64,000 nt of DNA from Semisulcospira habei (GCA_036245525.1 BTPG01000005.1:183014373-183078372), one strand, 5' to 3'; shown: positions 43,329-54,552, numbered from the stretch's first letter. Notes: generated from the sequence alone by a model not told the origin. A program made the numbers and translations.

Positions 43329-45059
43329 TTTATTTATTTTAAGAGACTCACTAAACATCATCTACGTCTGTTGTGTAGTTACACTTGCACATAACGGTCA
43401 CAAAAGAGACAGGAAAGATTTGGCCGCTGTAGAGAGGTGACTGCTTTATACAAGGTCTTTATATATCAAAACAATGCGTGGGTATACTTATTTGGTGGCT
43501 GATATAGAGTGGTGACCACTACATGAAAGTGGCCGCTAGAGCAGGTTTAACTGTATAATTATGGTTTGGAGGATACGGGAAGAAAAGCACATTAATAATA
43601 CTAATAATAATTACGGTATTTATTATGCGCTTATCTTATAATAATTATAAATCTAAGGCGGCGCGCACGCTTTTAAAACTGACTCACGTACCACAAATAT
43701 ATTACGGCAGTCGGCTGGGGGTGGGGTGTGTGGTGGCGTTAGAGTGCTAGAACTGTTGAAAGAGTTGAGTTTTGCTCGCGGACTGGAAGGAGGAGGGAGA
43801 GGGCTTCTGACGGAGAGAGAGTGGGAGATCGTTCATGATCTAACCAGTTTCTTTGTTTAATTATTATATACCACGGAACGACCTAAGGTTACAAAGAAAC
43901 ACGTTTAGAAAGGGCAGTTATACTAATTGTGTTGTGACTGTCCTTTCTGAGCGTGCTTCTTTCTTCTTTGGGTTCTCTGCATTTTACTCGCTTGGCAGTC
44001 ACCTTCTGGCCTGGATGTTTTTTTTTATCATTTAACACGGACACTTTAATTAAAATTTAATTTATAGCAAATTTCTGTTCATGTTAATGGCTATTGTATC
44101 CCCTGAATGCTTAATGTTTGAAGTTGCCCCTATTGTTTCCGTCGAATTTTGTTCCAAGTGCCTTTTTCTTGAAAATAAAAACTGCCCTTTTTCAAAGGTC
44201 AAAGGTAATGTGTCAAGACTTTCGGGGAGCAAGCATTGTAAGTGACATTTCCGCAAACGCATCAAAATAATTACTTTTAAAATCGAGATTATTCGACGTG
44301 GTATATTTGTTTCCGCACTGTTTTTAGACTTTAGCCGGAGGGTTCGTTGTTTTTGGCGTCACTTCCTTTCTTAGGCAGTGGGAATTGAGTCCGATCATGA
44401 TCATGTCTAATCCTAAGAAATGTAGAGGTATATTATGTTTACAAGATGCATTCATGAGTCATGCGTGGGCTCTTGAGGATCTATGCCTCTTGGAGTTTGG
44501 CTGCACACACCACAAGAGTGCAGTCTGTGTTCACTGCCATGTGTACTCAATGTGGCTTTAAATGTCAAATGGTGAACGAATTTTGATGAAGTCAATGTTC
44601 CTTTAAATGTCACATGGTTAAAGGGAGGTTGATTTAATGTGTAATATTTGTTTAAAAATTCGACTGGTCAACATTACCCTTTCTGTGAAAGTATGCATTT
44701 TGACGCTTGCTGTCAACAGAAAAGGGAAGTTTTTATGATTTAATATGGGCCAATGCGGAAATGACCTTTTAATCAGTAAAACTTGTTGTGGAAGTTTGCG
44801 TACATACTTCTAACTTTAGAATAACTTTGCTAGTTCTGCACATTTGAACACTCGCTGGGAAAAGTTGTGCTTTGAAAATTGTGTAACGGTCGCATGCTTT
44901 AAAGTAGCATATTATGTGATATGCTGCTGCAAAAGGGATTGCATAAGTTTAGTTTTAATCAAGTCTTCAGATCTATATAAAAAAAAAATACATTAAAAAA
45001 ATTTCTTTGGCTATAGGAGTTCAAATATTATTATACAATATTGTACGTTATTGTACGTT

Positions 45060-45132
<73 letters not shown>

Positions 45133-45295
45133 TATTATTATACACTGTATGCTTATTATCAAAATTTAGTGCAAGTTTAGTGTATTTTCCACCCGACTTG
45201 TCTCGTTTCTATTTATTTTGGTATCCTGCCTACGTGACTGCCTAGGTGACTGCCAAGGTGACTGCCAAGCGTGTAAACCGAAGAGAAGAACCCAA
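42973..45295. other. Non-coding, microsatellite-rich
   Basis: No gene is recognised. It contains (TTTA)n at 43,283-43,342 and (TTA)n at 45,061-45,140. A decayed relative of the 45296 palindrome lies at about 43,886-43,965, and one P2 arm near 44,450-44,490 (gctcttgaggatctatgcct). Confidence 0.65.
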
Positions 45296-45380
45296 CGAAG
45301 AAAGAAACACGCTTAGAAAAGACAGTTACAACACAGTTGTTGTGTTGTAACTGTCTTTTCTAAGCGTGTTTCTTTCTTCG
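45296..45380. repeat. Perfect 40-bp-arm hairpin, 5-nt loop
   Basis: Arms 45296-45335 and 45341-45380 are exact complements (cgaagaaagaaacacgctta inward). Related, decayed sequence occurs near 43,886-43,965, 48,235-48,275 and 51,715-51,745. Confidence 0.95.
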
Positions 45381-46269
45381 CTGGTTTATTTTCTGTTTAC
45401 TTTGGTGTGTCTAGATACTTTGATGCCCTTTCCTGTCCCTTTGAATCCCATAGCAATCTCTTACTAATTCCCATATGTCTGCATGAGGCATAGATTTTTA
45501 ATAACATCAATAACATAAATATAAACATTATGAAACAACCATAGCAAACACAACAATCGTAAAAACAGCAACAACATGAACATCAAAAATATTTTTTTAA
45601 TCATCATAATCATCAACAGCAACAACAAACAAACAACAACAGAGACATCAAAATCAAGAACATCAATGTAAACAACAGAACTAACATTCCCTGACAACAA
45701 TAAAACATCACTATCAACAAAACAATCATCAACAACATCTATGTAAACAGTATCAAACAATCATAGCAACATCGTCAACAACAATGAAAACATCAACAAC
45801 GTCATTACCAACAACAATAAAAACATCATCAACATCAACAGCAATATAAACAACAGAACTACTACTCATGACAACGATACAAACATCAAAATCAATAAAA
45901 CAACGTCAATGTAAACAATATTAAACAACCATCGCAACATCAACAACAAGAAAAAGACCAACAGCAACTTTAGTATCAACAACAATAATTAGTAACAGTG
46001 AAACTTCAATATCGGCCACAATAAAAACATCATTATCATCATCAACAACAACAAACAGCAACAGAGACATCAGCAACATTCACCCACGCTGACTACAATT
46101 TGTTGATTGTCGGATTTGCTGTACCTTGCACGAAAAAAAAAAAAAAAAAACACGTCACAGCTCTCTATGAATGGACAATCCAAAATAGCCGCCGTAGACC
46201 GGATTAGTTCAGACGGCACCACGCAATCTGCCGCGATTTTAACCCTCTCGCACTGAAAATCCGCTTTAT
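45381..46269. other. CAACAT/AAC low-complexity region
   Basis: 45,480-46,075 is dominated by caacatcaacaac-like triplets on the plus strand. Long frames there are compositional artefacts. A poly-A run lies at 46,132-46,150. Confidence 0.7.
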
Positions 46270-46335
46270 GCAAGAGGCATAGATCCTCTTGAGCCCCGCA
46301 GTCGCGGGGGCTCATGAGGATCTATGCCTCTTTGC
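46270..46335. repeat. P2 hairpin
   Basis: gcaagaggcatagatcctct pairs with aggatctatgcctctttgc across gccccgca/gtcgcggggg. The upstream ttttaaccctctcgcactg resembles a P2 left end. Confidence 0.85.
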
Positions 46336-47473
46336 TGACCCACATAAAGCTAATTTCTGTGTGAGGAGGAAAGTATATTATTAGGTTTGATTCAAGTTGT
46401 GTATACACAATTTCACCATGCAGCTTGTATCGATCGCTCTCGATATGATGTTTTCGCCAAAGTGGTGCCACATGCTGGCCACATTGTATATCTGTGTTGC
46501 TGAAGAGAAGGAGGTTAGGGGTGTTCAGTTTTTTAGTTCAGTTATACTTTGGGGAATGATTCTATTCCGGGTATAAATATGCCTCCTCAGAATTTTTCCT
46601 AACCAAATCTGTTCAGTGCGTGCTGCTTCCTTCTACCTAACTGCGTCACGGTTTTGTTTGGGGGTGATCGGCTGGAGGGGAGGTATGGATGGGCTTTGGA
46701 AAGAGGTGGGGGGGGGGGGGTGGAGTGAAGAAGGGGGCGGTGGACTAGAGCGCAGTGCGTAACCTTGGTAACTATCTTAGTCTCCTCTTTTTAATCCGAT
46801 CATCGTACAAAGTACTCAGTGTCAATTGCTCACTTATGATCCATCTTTTGCAAATCATTTTCAGTTATCTATTTTACTGCCGAGTGAAGCAAACATCGCT
46901 GTAGTGCAGACGCGGGGCTCATGAGGATCTATGCCTCTTGCTGACACCACTATTGTGTTCATTTTCATTGGACGGTTGTGGTTCTTTAGGGAAATTTTAG
47001 CAATGATTACAGAAACACAAATTGCGTCCACTGGCAGTTAATAGGTTAAGGCATCACCTTTCACCTTCTTACCATCTACACGCTTTTGGATTGTTTTCTT
47101 CAAAATGACATATTACTCTCAACAAAAACCAATGGGTTTAAGGCCGAGCGGCAGGCGACTAAGGCCATCTCACGGCGGCGAAAACCAATGGAGCATCTCT
47201 TCCAAGTATATGGTGTTAAAATAGTCTTGGCCTCAGACGGTTTAAGACATTTACAACGGTCACACCACCAGAATTGGTGCAAAGGGTCCATTGTCAAGTG
47301 CGAGCGATGAAGCTGAAAGGCAAAACGCGTGTTGCGGGAGAATGATACGTACGCCTCTAGCCGTGGGGCAAACACAGGTTATGTACCCTGCTCTGCCCTG
47401 ACCAAGGTGTGGGGGTGCCACCGATAACTCAGTCAATTTTTCAGTCTGTCAGCTAGGCACAGACTCCTATCTC
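46336..47473. other. Non-coding stretch
   Basis: No gene is supported. One P2 arm is at 46,910-46,942 (gggctcatgaggatctatgc), with ggcagttaataggttaa at its right end near 47,040. A G-run lies at 46,706-46,720. Confidence 0.55.
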
Positions 47474-47532
47474 GCAAAAGGCATAGATTCTCATGAGCCC
47501 CTGAAGGGGCTCATCAGAATCTATGCCTTTCG
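47474..47532. repeat. P2 hairpin, short variant
   Basis: gcaaaaggcatagattctca pairs with its complement. The tip is gcccctgaaggggc, so the C-run is shorter in both arms than in other P2 members. Confidence 0.9.
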
Positions 47533-48365
47533 CTGGTCGAATATTACGACAGAACATTGGTATACATCTATGATACCTTATGTAAAGTGTGCTCAATTTG
47601 ATAAGTTGACAATCATCGTAAACGTACGAATAATAATTTCACGAGAAAAAAAAAAACAACCCACAAATCTGACCAGCCGCAAGGGTGCCCGATAATCTAC
47701 GCCTCTTGCTTCAGTCCATTTGATCACGCAAAGTTGACGTAAATCTTTGTTTCCCGGCTGGAGTAAGGTAATTAGGAGTTCGTCCTTGATTTTATCGGAA
47801 AACTCGGACCCGTTTATACCGTAATGGCGCTCAAATCAGACCCGCGTGCGTCAGACCTGTTGTATATTTAGCCGACTGGCCACAACTGAAGAAAACTCTA
47901 GGCTAGGAATAGACCACGTCGTTTGTAAGGTTTCACAGGGAAAACACACAATGTAGCGAGAAAACAAATTTATTTAAGGTTTGTCCGTTATTCGAAAGGG
48001 CAGACATCGGCCACATTTAGCATTTAGCTGATGCTAGCCTGATGACCTTTTGCGCGCTGATAGTTAATATATCAAAATCCATACCAAAAAGGTGACTGCC
48101 AAGTGTGTAATCTGCAGAGAAGATTTGCATCTACCCATTACGAAAAGATCAGAAGCAGATTGTTTACTTGTTTGTATGTCTATTTTGGAAAAGGGCTGAA
48201 CCCGAAATATTTATGAATTGTGTTGTAAGCTAAGCCATATGCGTGGTTCTTTTTTCTCGTTGGGTTCTTCTCTTTACTCATAGTTAAAACGAAGTGGGAA
48301 AAAAACGCATTAATTACATTTGGGTGATATTTTAGCGTTGACCTTTGTGAACAAGCTCTTGGGTA
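47533..48365. other. Non-coding stretch
   Basis: No gene is recognised. A poly-A patch lies at 47,646-47,657. Confidence 0.5.
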
Positions 48366-48424
48366 CTGGTCTGTGATTTTGGACCTTACGGCTTCGAGCC
48401 GTAAGGTCCGAAATTATAGACCAG
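48366..48424. repeat. Hairpin, unrelated stem
   Basis: ctggtctgtgattttggacc ... ccttacggct pairs with agccgtaagg ... tatagaccag, with two or three mismatches and a loop of tcg. It does not match the P1 or P2 stems. Confidence 0.9.
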
Positions 48425-48561
48425 CACACAGTTTCTCGTACATATCGATATTAAATTTGATTTTTTTTTTAATTAGTTTTGTTTTTTAGGTTTCTGATTT
48501 TTATGGTGATGATTTCTTTAGCTGAAGTAACTGTATTGAGACTGAGAGGCAAGTCAGTGCT

Positions 48562-48648
48562 GACTTCTTCAAGGGTAGTGCTTGTTTAGCTTTGGCGCCT
48601 TGCAAGGCGCCAAAGCTAAACAAGCACTACCTTTGAATCATCAAAGTC
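48562..48648. repeat. GGCGCC-family hairpin, divergent stem
   Basis: The stem reads gggtagtgcttgtttagctt then tggcgcc, and the complementary arm carries every matching change: gctaaacaagcactacc and an extra A opposite the extra T (ggcgccaaagc). It is the clearest co-varying member in the window. Confidence 0.95.
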
Positions 48649-48994
48649 CAGTAGAATGGCTCTGACCTATATACACTTGACTCGTGAAGGGAAACAACTG
48701 TTTACAAAGAAATCGATTAGTCTGGCTGAAGTGTCAGTTTCAACCGTGACTGAAACATAAATCAGACAATCTTATCGTCAACATATCATCGTCAAGCGAC
48801 AGTGCGCTCGCTAGTTTCGCGTGATTAAGGCGACCTGCCCCAGGCAATGAAGGGTTAATAGTTTGCACTATATCCTTAAAGTTATGTTCCCCAGGATCAA
48901 GCATCTCAACACAGTCGGAAAACTACGGTCTGCAACAGATACTGGTGACAGTATGTGTATGGGTCCTTTGTGTACTATCTTAGAGCTTTATGAT

Positions 48995-49206
48995 TTAACT
49001 CATTCTATACCAGACACACCACAGCAAGATAAGGATCGACCATGATAGTTCAAGGGTGATGGCAGAATAGCTTGGCGCCTATGGGCGCCAAGTTATTTTG
49101 GCATCACCCTTGAACTATCATGGTCGATCTGTGTCCACCTGCAATGCAGTCTTCAGAGAACAGCGGCAAAATTTGGGGATTTCGGTCTTGGGGTAGAATG
49201 AGTTAA
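48995..49206. mobile_element. TTAA hairpin element, P1a
   Basis: 212 bp between exact TTAA ends, ttaactcattctatacc to ggggtagaatgagttaa. The palindrome is 49035-49129. Confidence 0.92.
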
Positions 49207-49986
49207 GTATAATGCCAAATGTCGAAATTCATCGTTTTTGTACCCGAGTCGCGGATTCATCGTCTGCATCGGCCGCGTTTTGGATTAATATGCATATTTA
49301 TGAGCCTACGTCACAAGGCAGAACCCGGCCGACTATCAGTGTATCGCAATACTGCATCGGTGTGGTGTACACAGAGACTGTTTACACGTGTACTGATGTT
49401 CTCCGGCGTCCCTTTGACGTAATATTTCACGAGAAAGTAGAATAAACCTTCCATACTCCCTATGCTGTCAAAATCCCAATGCGGGTTTCGCTTGACCTGC
49501 TAGTATTTACTAGTAACGATCTTGCGTACAGTAGTGCAACGAGGGCGTGACCTTTGATCCTTTACCCCTCGGAAACACGCACCTTATTCCATCATTGAAA
49601 CAGAACATTGGTATTTATACCCACTTTCTGCACTGCAGTCAATTTCACATCTCACCCATCGAAGTCTACGTAACTGAGAGCATCATTGGAAACGACAAAT
49701 GCACCGCCATCGCAGCAGAAACACTACCTCTCTGAATCGAGTGAATGAGATCCCGCACAGACAAAAGAATGTTACGACCAGCGATGTGCAACGGCTTTGA
49801 CACACACCGTAGTTTTCAGATCTCTGCAGCATAAAATATGATAACTATCTCGTAACTATATGATAAAGCAGGTTTAAAATCTTGCGAAATCAGTAAGAGA
49901 TAAATTCTACTGAAGATCATGAATTCTGAAAATCACTAGCGCTCGCGGAACTGAGGGAAGATCGACAAAGACCGTAGATTACTTAC
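49207..49986. other. Non-coding; possible intron
   Basis: No coding exon is recognised. If the exon at 49987-50198 is real, this is the start of its intron (donor GTAAGT on the minus strand at 49986-49981). Confidence 0.45.
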
Positions 49987-50198
49987 TGATTCAGCAGGAA
50001 AGCGACAAATTCCGGATGGGCGGTCAAGCCAAGCTCTTGCTTTACGCGTTGCCACATGTCCATATTCCCTTGTCCGATGTCAGTTCTACTTAGGGGTTTC
50101 TTGTCTCTCTTCCTCTTTCTTCTCTTTAATTTCGAGTCTGTCCTTGTCAGCGCGAGTCGATGATACTTTCTTTTTTTCTTCACTGGTTCATCCACCAT
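49987..50198 (-). CDS. Candidate first coding exon, basic nuclear protein
   Basis: The ATG at 50198 (context acaagATGg) opens 70 codons plus two bases, then a consensus GTAAGT donor at 49986-49981. Unspliced reading would stop one codon later. The N-terminus is very basic, with two nuclear-localisation-like clusters (KKKRK; KRRKRKRDKK), followed by a helical-looking WQRVKQELGL ... HPEFVAFLLN segment. The protein is not recognised. No following exon was found, so the gene model is partial. It could also be a chance frame, but composition and donor argue for a real exon. Confidence 0.45.
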
Positions 50199-50207
50199 CT
50201 TGTCTCT

Positions 50208-50261
50208 ATTGGTTATAATTATGCAGATGACCTAAAGTCGTATAGAATAGTTATGACGTCA
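50208..50261 (-). promoter_or_regulatory. Possible promoter elements: CCAAT and CRE
   Basis: Plus attgg at 50208-50212 is an inverted CCAAT. tgacgtca at 50254-50261 is a full CRE palindrome. They lie 10 and 56 bp upstream of the candidate start at 50198, close for a promoter unless the leader is very short. Confidence 0.25.
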
Positions 50262-50508
50262 GCTACCATCGCCTATCAGAAGCAATCTTGGTACGTATCC
50301 GTCAGAAGATTCCGGCGGGCCTATTTCACTTTGAACGGACGAAAGAAAGCATTTGGTGGGACAATAGGGTGGTCACTGTCTAAGTGGGTATGTATACTGG
50401 AGCCCAGTAAAAGCTTTTAGCGAGCTGAAGCCTTAAGAAAGGTCGGGCGTGCCCCTTTAATAAAATGTTCTTAGGATGCTGGATAAGAGCCAAAGTCTTC
50501 CTTGAAGC

Positions 50509-50722
50509 TTAACCCTTTCAGCCCCAAGGTCCCATTTCTCCAATTGTGGAGGTGTTACCTAACGACTATGTACCAGTTGCAGAAGATGGATTGACCATGA
50601 TAATTAAAGGGTAGTGCCAGATTAGCTTGGCGCCTTCAGGCGCCAAGCTGAGCTGGCACTACCCTTGAATTATTATGGTCGGGCTATCTCCTGCTGTAGG
50701 GATCCGGGGCTGAAAGGGTTAG
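50509..50722. mobile_element. TTAA hairpin element, P1b
   Basis: 214 bp, ttaaccctttcagcccc to ggggctgaaagggttag. The ends are complementary over 17 of 18 bases. The palindrome is 50593-50680 with gtagtgcc / ggcactac. The right TTAA is degenerate (TTAG). Confidence 0.92.
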
Positions 50723-50905
50723 GACAACTCTGAGAATCTGTTTTATTGGCGAAATTTAACAGGCAAAGCCCGCCTTCGTATTGTGTTCCTTGCACAGACA
50801 CGAAATCTCCGCCTTCGACGACAATAACGCGTAGTTCTCTAATTTAATAAGGTCTCCCTTCTGTTCTGACACAATCTTACAGGACCTGTGTGACCCTGTG
50901 ATCGT

Positions 50906-50986
50906 TTAACTCTTTCGACACGTGCCGCATCCGGATTCGCGGCTTTACGCCGCGAATCCAGATGCGGCACGTCTCGAAAGAGTTAA
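50906..50986. mobile_element. TTAA full-length hairpin, 81 bp
   Basis: ttaactctttcg at the left and cgaaagagttaa at the right. Arms meet at gattcgcggc / gccgcgaatc with loop tttac. The whole element is one hairpin with about three mismatches. Confidence 0.92.
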
Positions 50987-51073
50987 GCTATCACGGTCGA
51001 ACCGTCAGCCAGCCCCTTGTTAACCCCGTGTGCACGCAGCCAACGGTACTGATTACAGTAGCTGTGGATGTTT

Positions 51074-51200
51074 GGACAAAGGGGTTAAGAATAAGAATAA
51101 GAATAAGAATAGATAAAAATAAGAATAAGAATAGATAAGAATAAGAATAGATAAGAATAAGAATAAGAATAGATAAGAGTAAGAATAAGAATAAGAGTAT
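51074..51200. repeat. AATAAG hexamer array
   Basis: gaataagaataagaatag and variants repeated over about 125 bp. The rest of 50,987-51,536 is non-coding with no recognised gene. Confidence 0.9.
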
Positions 51201-51536
51201 TTTATTATCTCGAAAAGAGAAATTCGTCTCGCCGCCTCAGGTGCAACTCGCAAATCACACCCACTCGCACAACAGTTTACAAACAAATGGACAATAACAG
51301 AGCAACAAGATGGGCAGTGACTCGGGACGGGTGCAGCCCGTCGCCAAGGCATCTAAAGGCCGGCGCCAGTGGCCTCATCCCGACCCGAACCTCCCTGACG
51401 AAAAAAAAAAAAACAACAAAACACCTTTATGCTAACTCCTTCACTGCCAGGGGACTCAGATTATGTTTTTGGAATTATTGTCATTTCAACGTCAAAGATC
51501 CCCAGCCGTCCAAGGAACAGATACAAAGTAGTTCCA

Positions 51537-51602
51537 GCAAGAGGCATAGATCCTCATGAGCCCCCGCAACCGCGGGGGCTCATGAGGATCTATGCCTCTT
51601 GC
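51537..51602. repeat. P2 hairpin
   Basis: gcaagaggcatagatcctca with an exact complementary arm; tip cgcaaccgcg. Arms appear perfect. Confidence 0.95.
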
Positions 51603-52061
51603 AGTTGGGTGGCGCTTCAGCGAGATGAACGACAAACCGTTTGGCACATGAATGTTTAGTTACATAATTACTTTGTGTGCGTATTTTTCTTCATCTTCTT
51701 TTTCTTTCTTTTGACTGTCTTTTTTTTTAAGCGTGTTCCTTTCTTTGCTGTTTATTCCCACGCTTGAAGATCACATCAAGTTGTGGTCTGCGGTGAAATC
51801 GAGTGACGTTTCTGCCGTGTGACTGAAACTGACACCATAATGCGCAGTTCAGATCTCTCTCGCGACGGCGCCAACGGCTTTCTAACAGATGCTCACACGT
51901 GGTGACCTGCGATGTTGGACCTCTGACGGCTTTTAAAGCCGACGTTGGCGTGGCCCGAGGGCTTTCAGCTCACAGGGATGTGAAGGATGGCGTGCGATTC
52001 AACACCAGAGTTCAGTGTGGTAGACTAATCAGTTTCCAGCTTTAAATTCTGTCTGATGGAT
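51603..52061. other. Non-coding stretch
   Basis: No gene is recognised. A fragment near 51,715-51,745 (actgtct ... aagcgtgttcctttctttg) is a degraded arm of the 45296 hairpin family. Confidence 0.5.
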
Positions 52062-52073
52062 CCGTCGCGAAAA

Positions 52074-52403
52074 TTTGGAGAGTCCGAAATAGCTCAGGCG
52101 GTTACTAGTAAGCGTCGGAGCAGGAGAGCGAAGGGAATCGCCGGGTCGTGGGTTCGAATCCCCGTCCCGCCTCGGTAGCTGGATTCGCAATCCAGGGGGG
52201 AAAAGACGGGCTTGTTCAATAGCATGTCCGTTGAAAGGTCCTGGTAAATCAAAGTGGCACAGTTGCAGTGCGCCTGAGTTGATCAGTGTTCAGGTCGTAC
52301 TTCATAGGCAATAGATTTCCCTGTCCCCCATAAACCCGCCCGTCAGGGCCGTCCATTATCACTTCGGTGCCGCGGACGTTAAACCCCGAACTAACCTGCT
52401 AAA
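52074..52403 (+). mobile_element. tRNA-derived SINE with 12-bp target duplication
   Basis: 330 bp between copies of ccgtcgcgaaaa (52,062-52,073; 52,404-52,415). The head has an A box tagctcaggcgg (52,090-52,101) and a B box ggttcgaatcc (52,151-52,161), so it is tRNA-like and internally promoted. The body ends ggacgttaaaccccgaac. It differs from the other two SINE families in the window. Confidence 0.88.
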
Positions 52404-52437
52404 CCGTCGCGAAAAATGAAACTGACACACCAACCCC

Positions 52438-52651
52438 TTAACTCAAAGCAAACGCTACCCATCTGCAAGAGACATAAACCCTCATGAGCCCCCGCAGTCG
52501 CGGGGGCTCATGAGGATTTATGTCTCTTGTAAGTGACTGGTGTTCTGCATTGTGGCCCTCTAGTTAACATTGTGTTTTTCACTCGAACGTCAGTCAGTGC
52601 ACAGTGGCTTTAGCCGCGCACTCCTTGATCGTCAGCAGCGAAAGGGTTAGA
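52438..52651. mobile_element. TTAA hairpin element, P2
   Basis: 214 bp from ttaactcaaag to cgaaagggttag. The stem is 52465-52530 (gcaagagacataaaccctca and complement). Confidence 0.8.
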
Positions 52652-53700
52652 CAAACGACTCGCTTTCTCTCACGGTAAGTAGATACCCACGTACTGTACA
52701 ATACGTGCATATGTACAGCCTGGATCTGCTAGATTTACAACCACGCCTAAAGTCATCTTTTGTTTGGTGTTTACTTATTCCAGACATTTTTGGCGTCAGT
52801 CCACGTACACAAGGCAACACTGTTGTAGCTAAGAGGATTAAGGACAACTTTTATCGAAAGTACTCCCAATATTGCGCAGAGTGTGGATGGCTTTTTGTTT
52901 TGGTTTGGTTTCGTTTCGTTTCGTTGTTTCCGTTTCCGTTGTGTTTTCGTTTCGTTTTGTTTCGTTCTGTTTTTGTGTTTTGTTTTGTTTTGTTTTGTTT
53001 TGTTTTGTTTTGTTTTGTTTGAGTTTGTTTTGTTGGGGGTTGTTTTATTTTGATGGGGTTTGTTTTGTTTTGTTTTGTTTTGTTTTAGTGTTGTTTGTTG
53101 TTGTTTGTTTGTTTTTTTCGGGGGGGGGGGGGGGGGATGTTATGTTTTCTTTTTTTTTTTTGTTTTGTTTTTGTTTGTTGATGATGTTGTTTGTTTGTTT
53201 TGGTTTTTGGGTTGTTGTTTTTTTGGGGGGTTTGTTGTTTGTTTATTTTTGTTTTGTTTTGGGGTTTGCTTGTTGTTGTTGGTTTTTGATGATTTTTGTT
53301 GTTGTTTGTTGGTGGTGTTGTTTGTCGTTTGTATTTGTTTTATGACCTATCTGTTTTCTTATGCGTATAGTTAGATGCATGTTTGGGGGTGTGTTTTTTT
53401 GTGGGTTTATTTTTTTATTATTATTATTTTATTTTTTTTTTATTTTTTTTTTTTGGGGGGGGGGTATTTTTTGTTTGTCGGTTTGTTTGTTTGTTTGTAT
53501 GTTTGTTTGGTTTTGGGGTTTTTGTTTGTCTTCTTTTGTTGTTGTTGTTTTTGTTGTTTGTTTGTTGTTTTTTTTGGTGGGGGTGGGTTGTTGTTTTGTT
53601 GTTTTGGTTGTTTGTTTTTTTTTAGGGGGGAGGGGGGTTTGAGGGGAGGGGTGGTTGTTTTTATTTGCTTTTATTTGTTTTTCGTTGCTGGTGTGTTCTA
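52652..53700. other. G/T-rich low-complexity region
   Basis: From about 52,890 to 53,690 the plus strand is almost wholly G and T, including (TTTTG)n at 52,978-53,030 and G-runs. Long Phe/Val/Cys/Leu frames in all three plus frames follow from this composition and are not supported as genes. Confidence 0.8.
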
Positions 53701-53804
53701 GAGAAGAGGAGAGGGGGGTCCAACAGAAAGCAGTGCTGTACTTTTCAGTAAACAGAACATTAGCACTGGGTTCATGAGGATCTCAGTCTCTGGCGTGCTG
53801 TTGC

Positions 53805-53905
53805 CGGTCGCAGTGCTCCGGTAGTCAAGAGGCCAAGCACCAACAACACGTGCCGCAGTGCTCCGGTAGTCAAGAGGCCAAGCACCAAAAACACGTGCCG
53901 CGCTG
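53805..53905. repeat. ~49-bp direct repeat, two copies
   Basis: gtgctccggtagtcaagagg then ccaagcacca and acacgtgccgc, repeated once. Confidence 0.9.
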
Positions 53906-54053
53906 TATAATGTATTTATCTCAATAGCAAAAGCTTTCTGGCCGCCGTCGGCCCTGAGGGTCTTTGGTACATACACAGGCCTACAGATTTGATGGCATTT
54001 TTTTTTTTCAAGAAGTCGTACAGGGACAAAAATCAATGCGGGCCGACTTATCT

Positions 54054-54152
54054 TGCAAAAGCCTTTATGTCCATTTTTGAGATAAGCGAGATTTTCACTG
54101 TATAACAATGACAGTCTCGCTTTTCTCAATAACGGACATGCTGGCTTTTGCA
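54054..54152. repeat. Inverted repeat, ~37-bp arms
   Basis: tgcaaaagcctttatgtcca ... aagcgaga pairs with tctcgctt ... ggcttttgca with several mismatches around a ~24-bp centre. A separate family from P1 and P2. Confidence 0.8.
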
Positions 54153-54239
54153 GCACAACGGTAGTTTGGCTTTGTCAGTCAGCGCGTGTTTTGTCATTTA
54201 GAAGAAGAGATGCCCACGTACAAGGACTCCCGTACAACA

Positions 54240-54331
54240 TTAACCCTGTGGGTGTCGGTAGCGGTTTTAGTCGCGATGATTCCTGTAGGAATCATCGCGA
54301 CTAAGACCGCTACCGACACCCAAAGGGTTAA
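54240..54331. mobile_element. TTAA full-length hairpin, gtgtcggtagc family
   Basis: 92 bp, ttaaccctgtgggtgtcgg to ccgacacccaaagggttaa, with gcgatgattcctgtaggaat at the centre. Arms are cleaner than in the 333-424 member. Confidence 0.92.
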
Positions 54332-54376
54332 GGCGTGATTTGTTCGCACAAGAGGCGTCCGTCTACATGTCTGTTT

Positions 54377-54552
54377 TGAACTCATTCAGCCCGATGGCCG
54401 TAGTTCCCACATTTTGGAGGCGTCATCTAATGACTATGCACCAGTTGCAGGCTATGCATCCACAATGATAATTCAAGGGCAGTGCCAGATTAGCTTGGCG
54501 CCGACAGGTGGACCCATCTCCTGCTGTAGTGCGTCAGGGCTGAATGGGTTAG
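54377..54552. mobile_element. P1b element, one palindrome arm lost
   Basis: Left ttgaactcattcagccc, right cagggctgaatgggttag. Only the left arm (gggcagtgccagattagctt) remains before ggcgccgacagg. Confidence 0.75.

Noticed and set aside
47086..47375. Overlapping frames on both strands with Cys/His residues
   Set aside because: Both strands are open over the same stretch. Neither shows a known motif spacing, start context or splice site strong enough to call.
51537..51602. Intrinsic transcription terminator or riboswitch
   Set aside because: The hairpins recur as mobile repeats in animal DNA, and bacterial-type terminators do not apply.
52872..53701. Overlapping Phe/Val/Cys-rich frames resembling membrane proteins
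   Set aside because: They arise from G/T-only low-complexity DNA and occur in all three plus frames.
53698..54156. 152-codon minus-strand frame
   Set aside because: It crosses a direct repeat and an inverted repeat, and its internal duplication comes from the repeat. No domain recognised.
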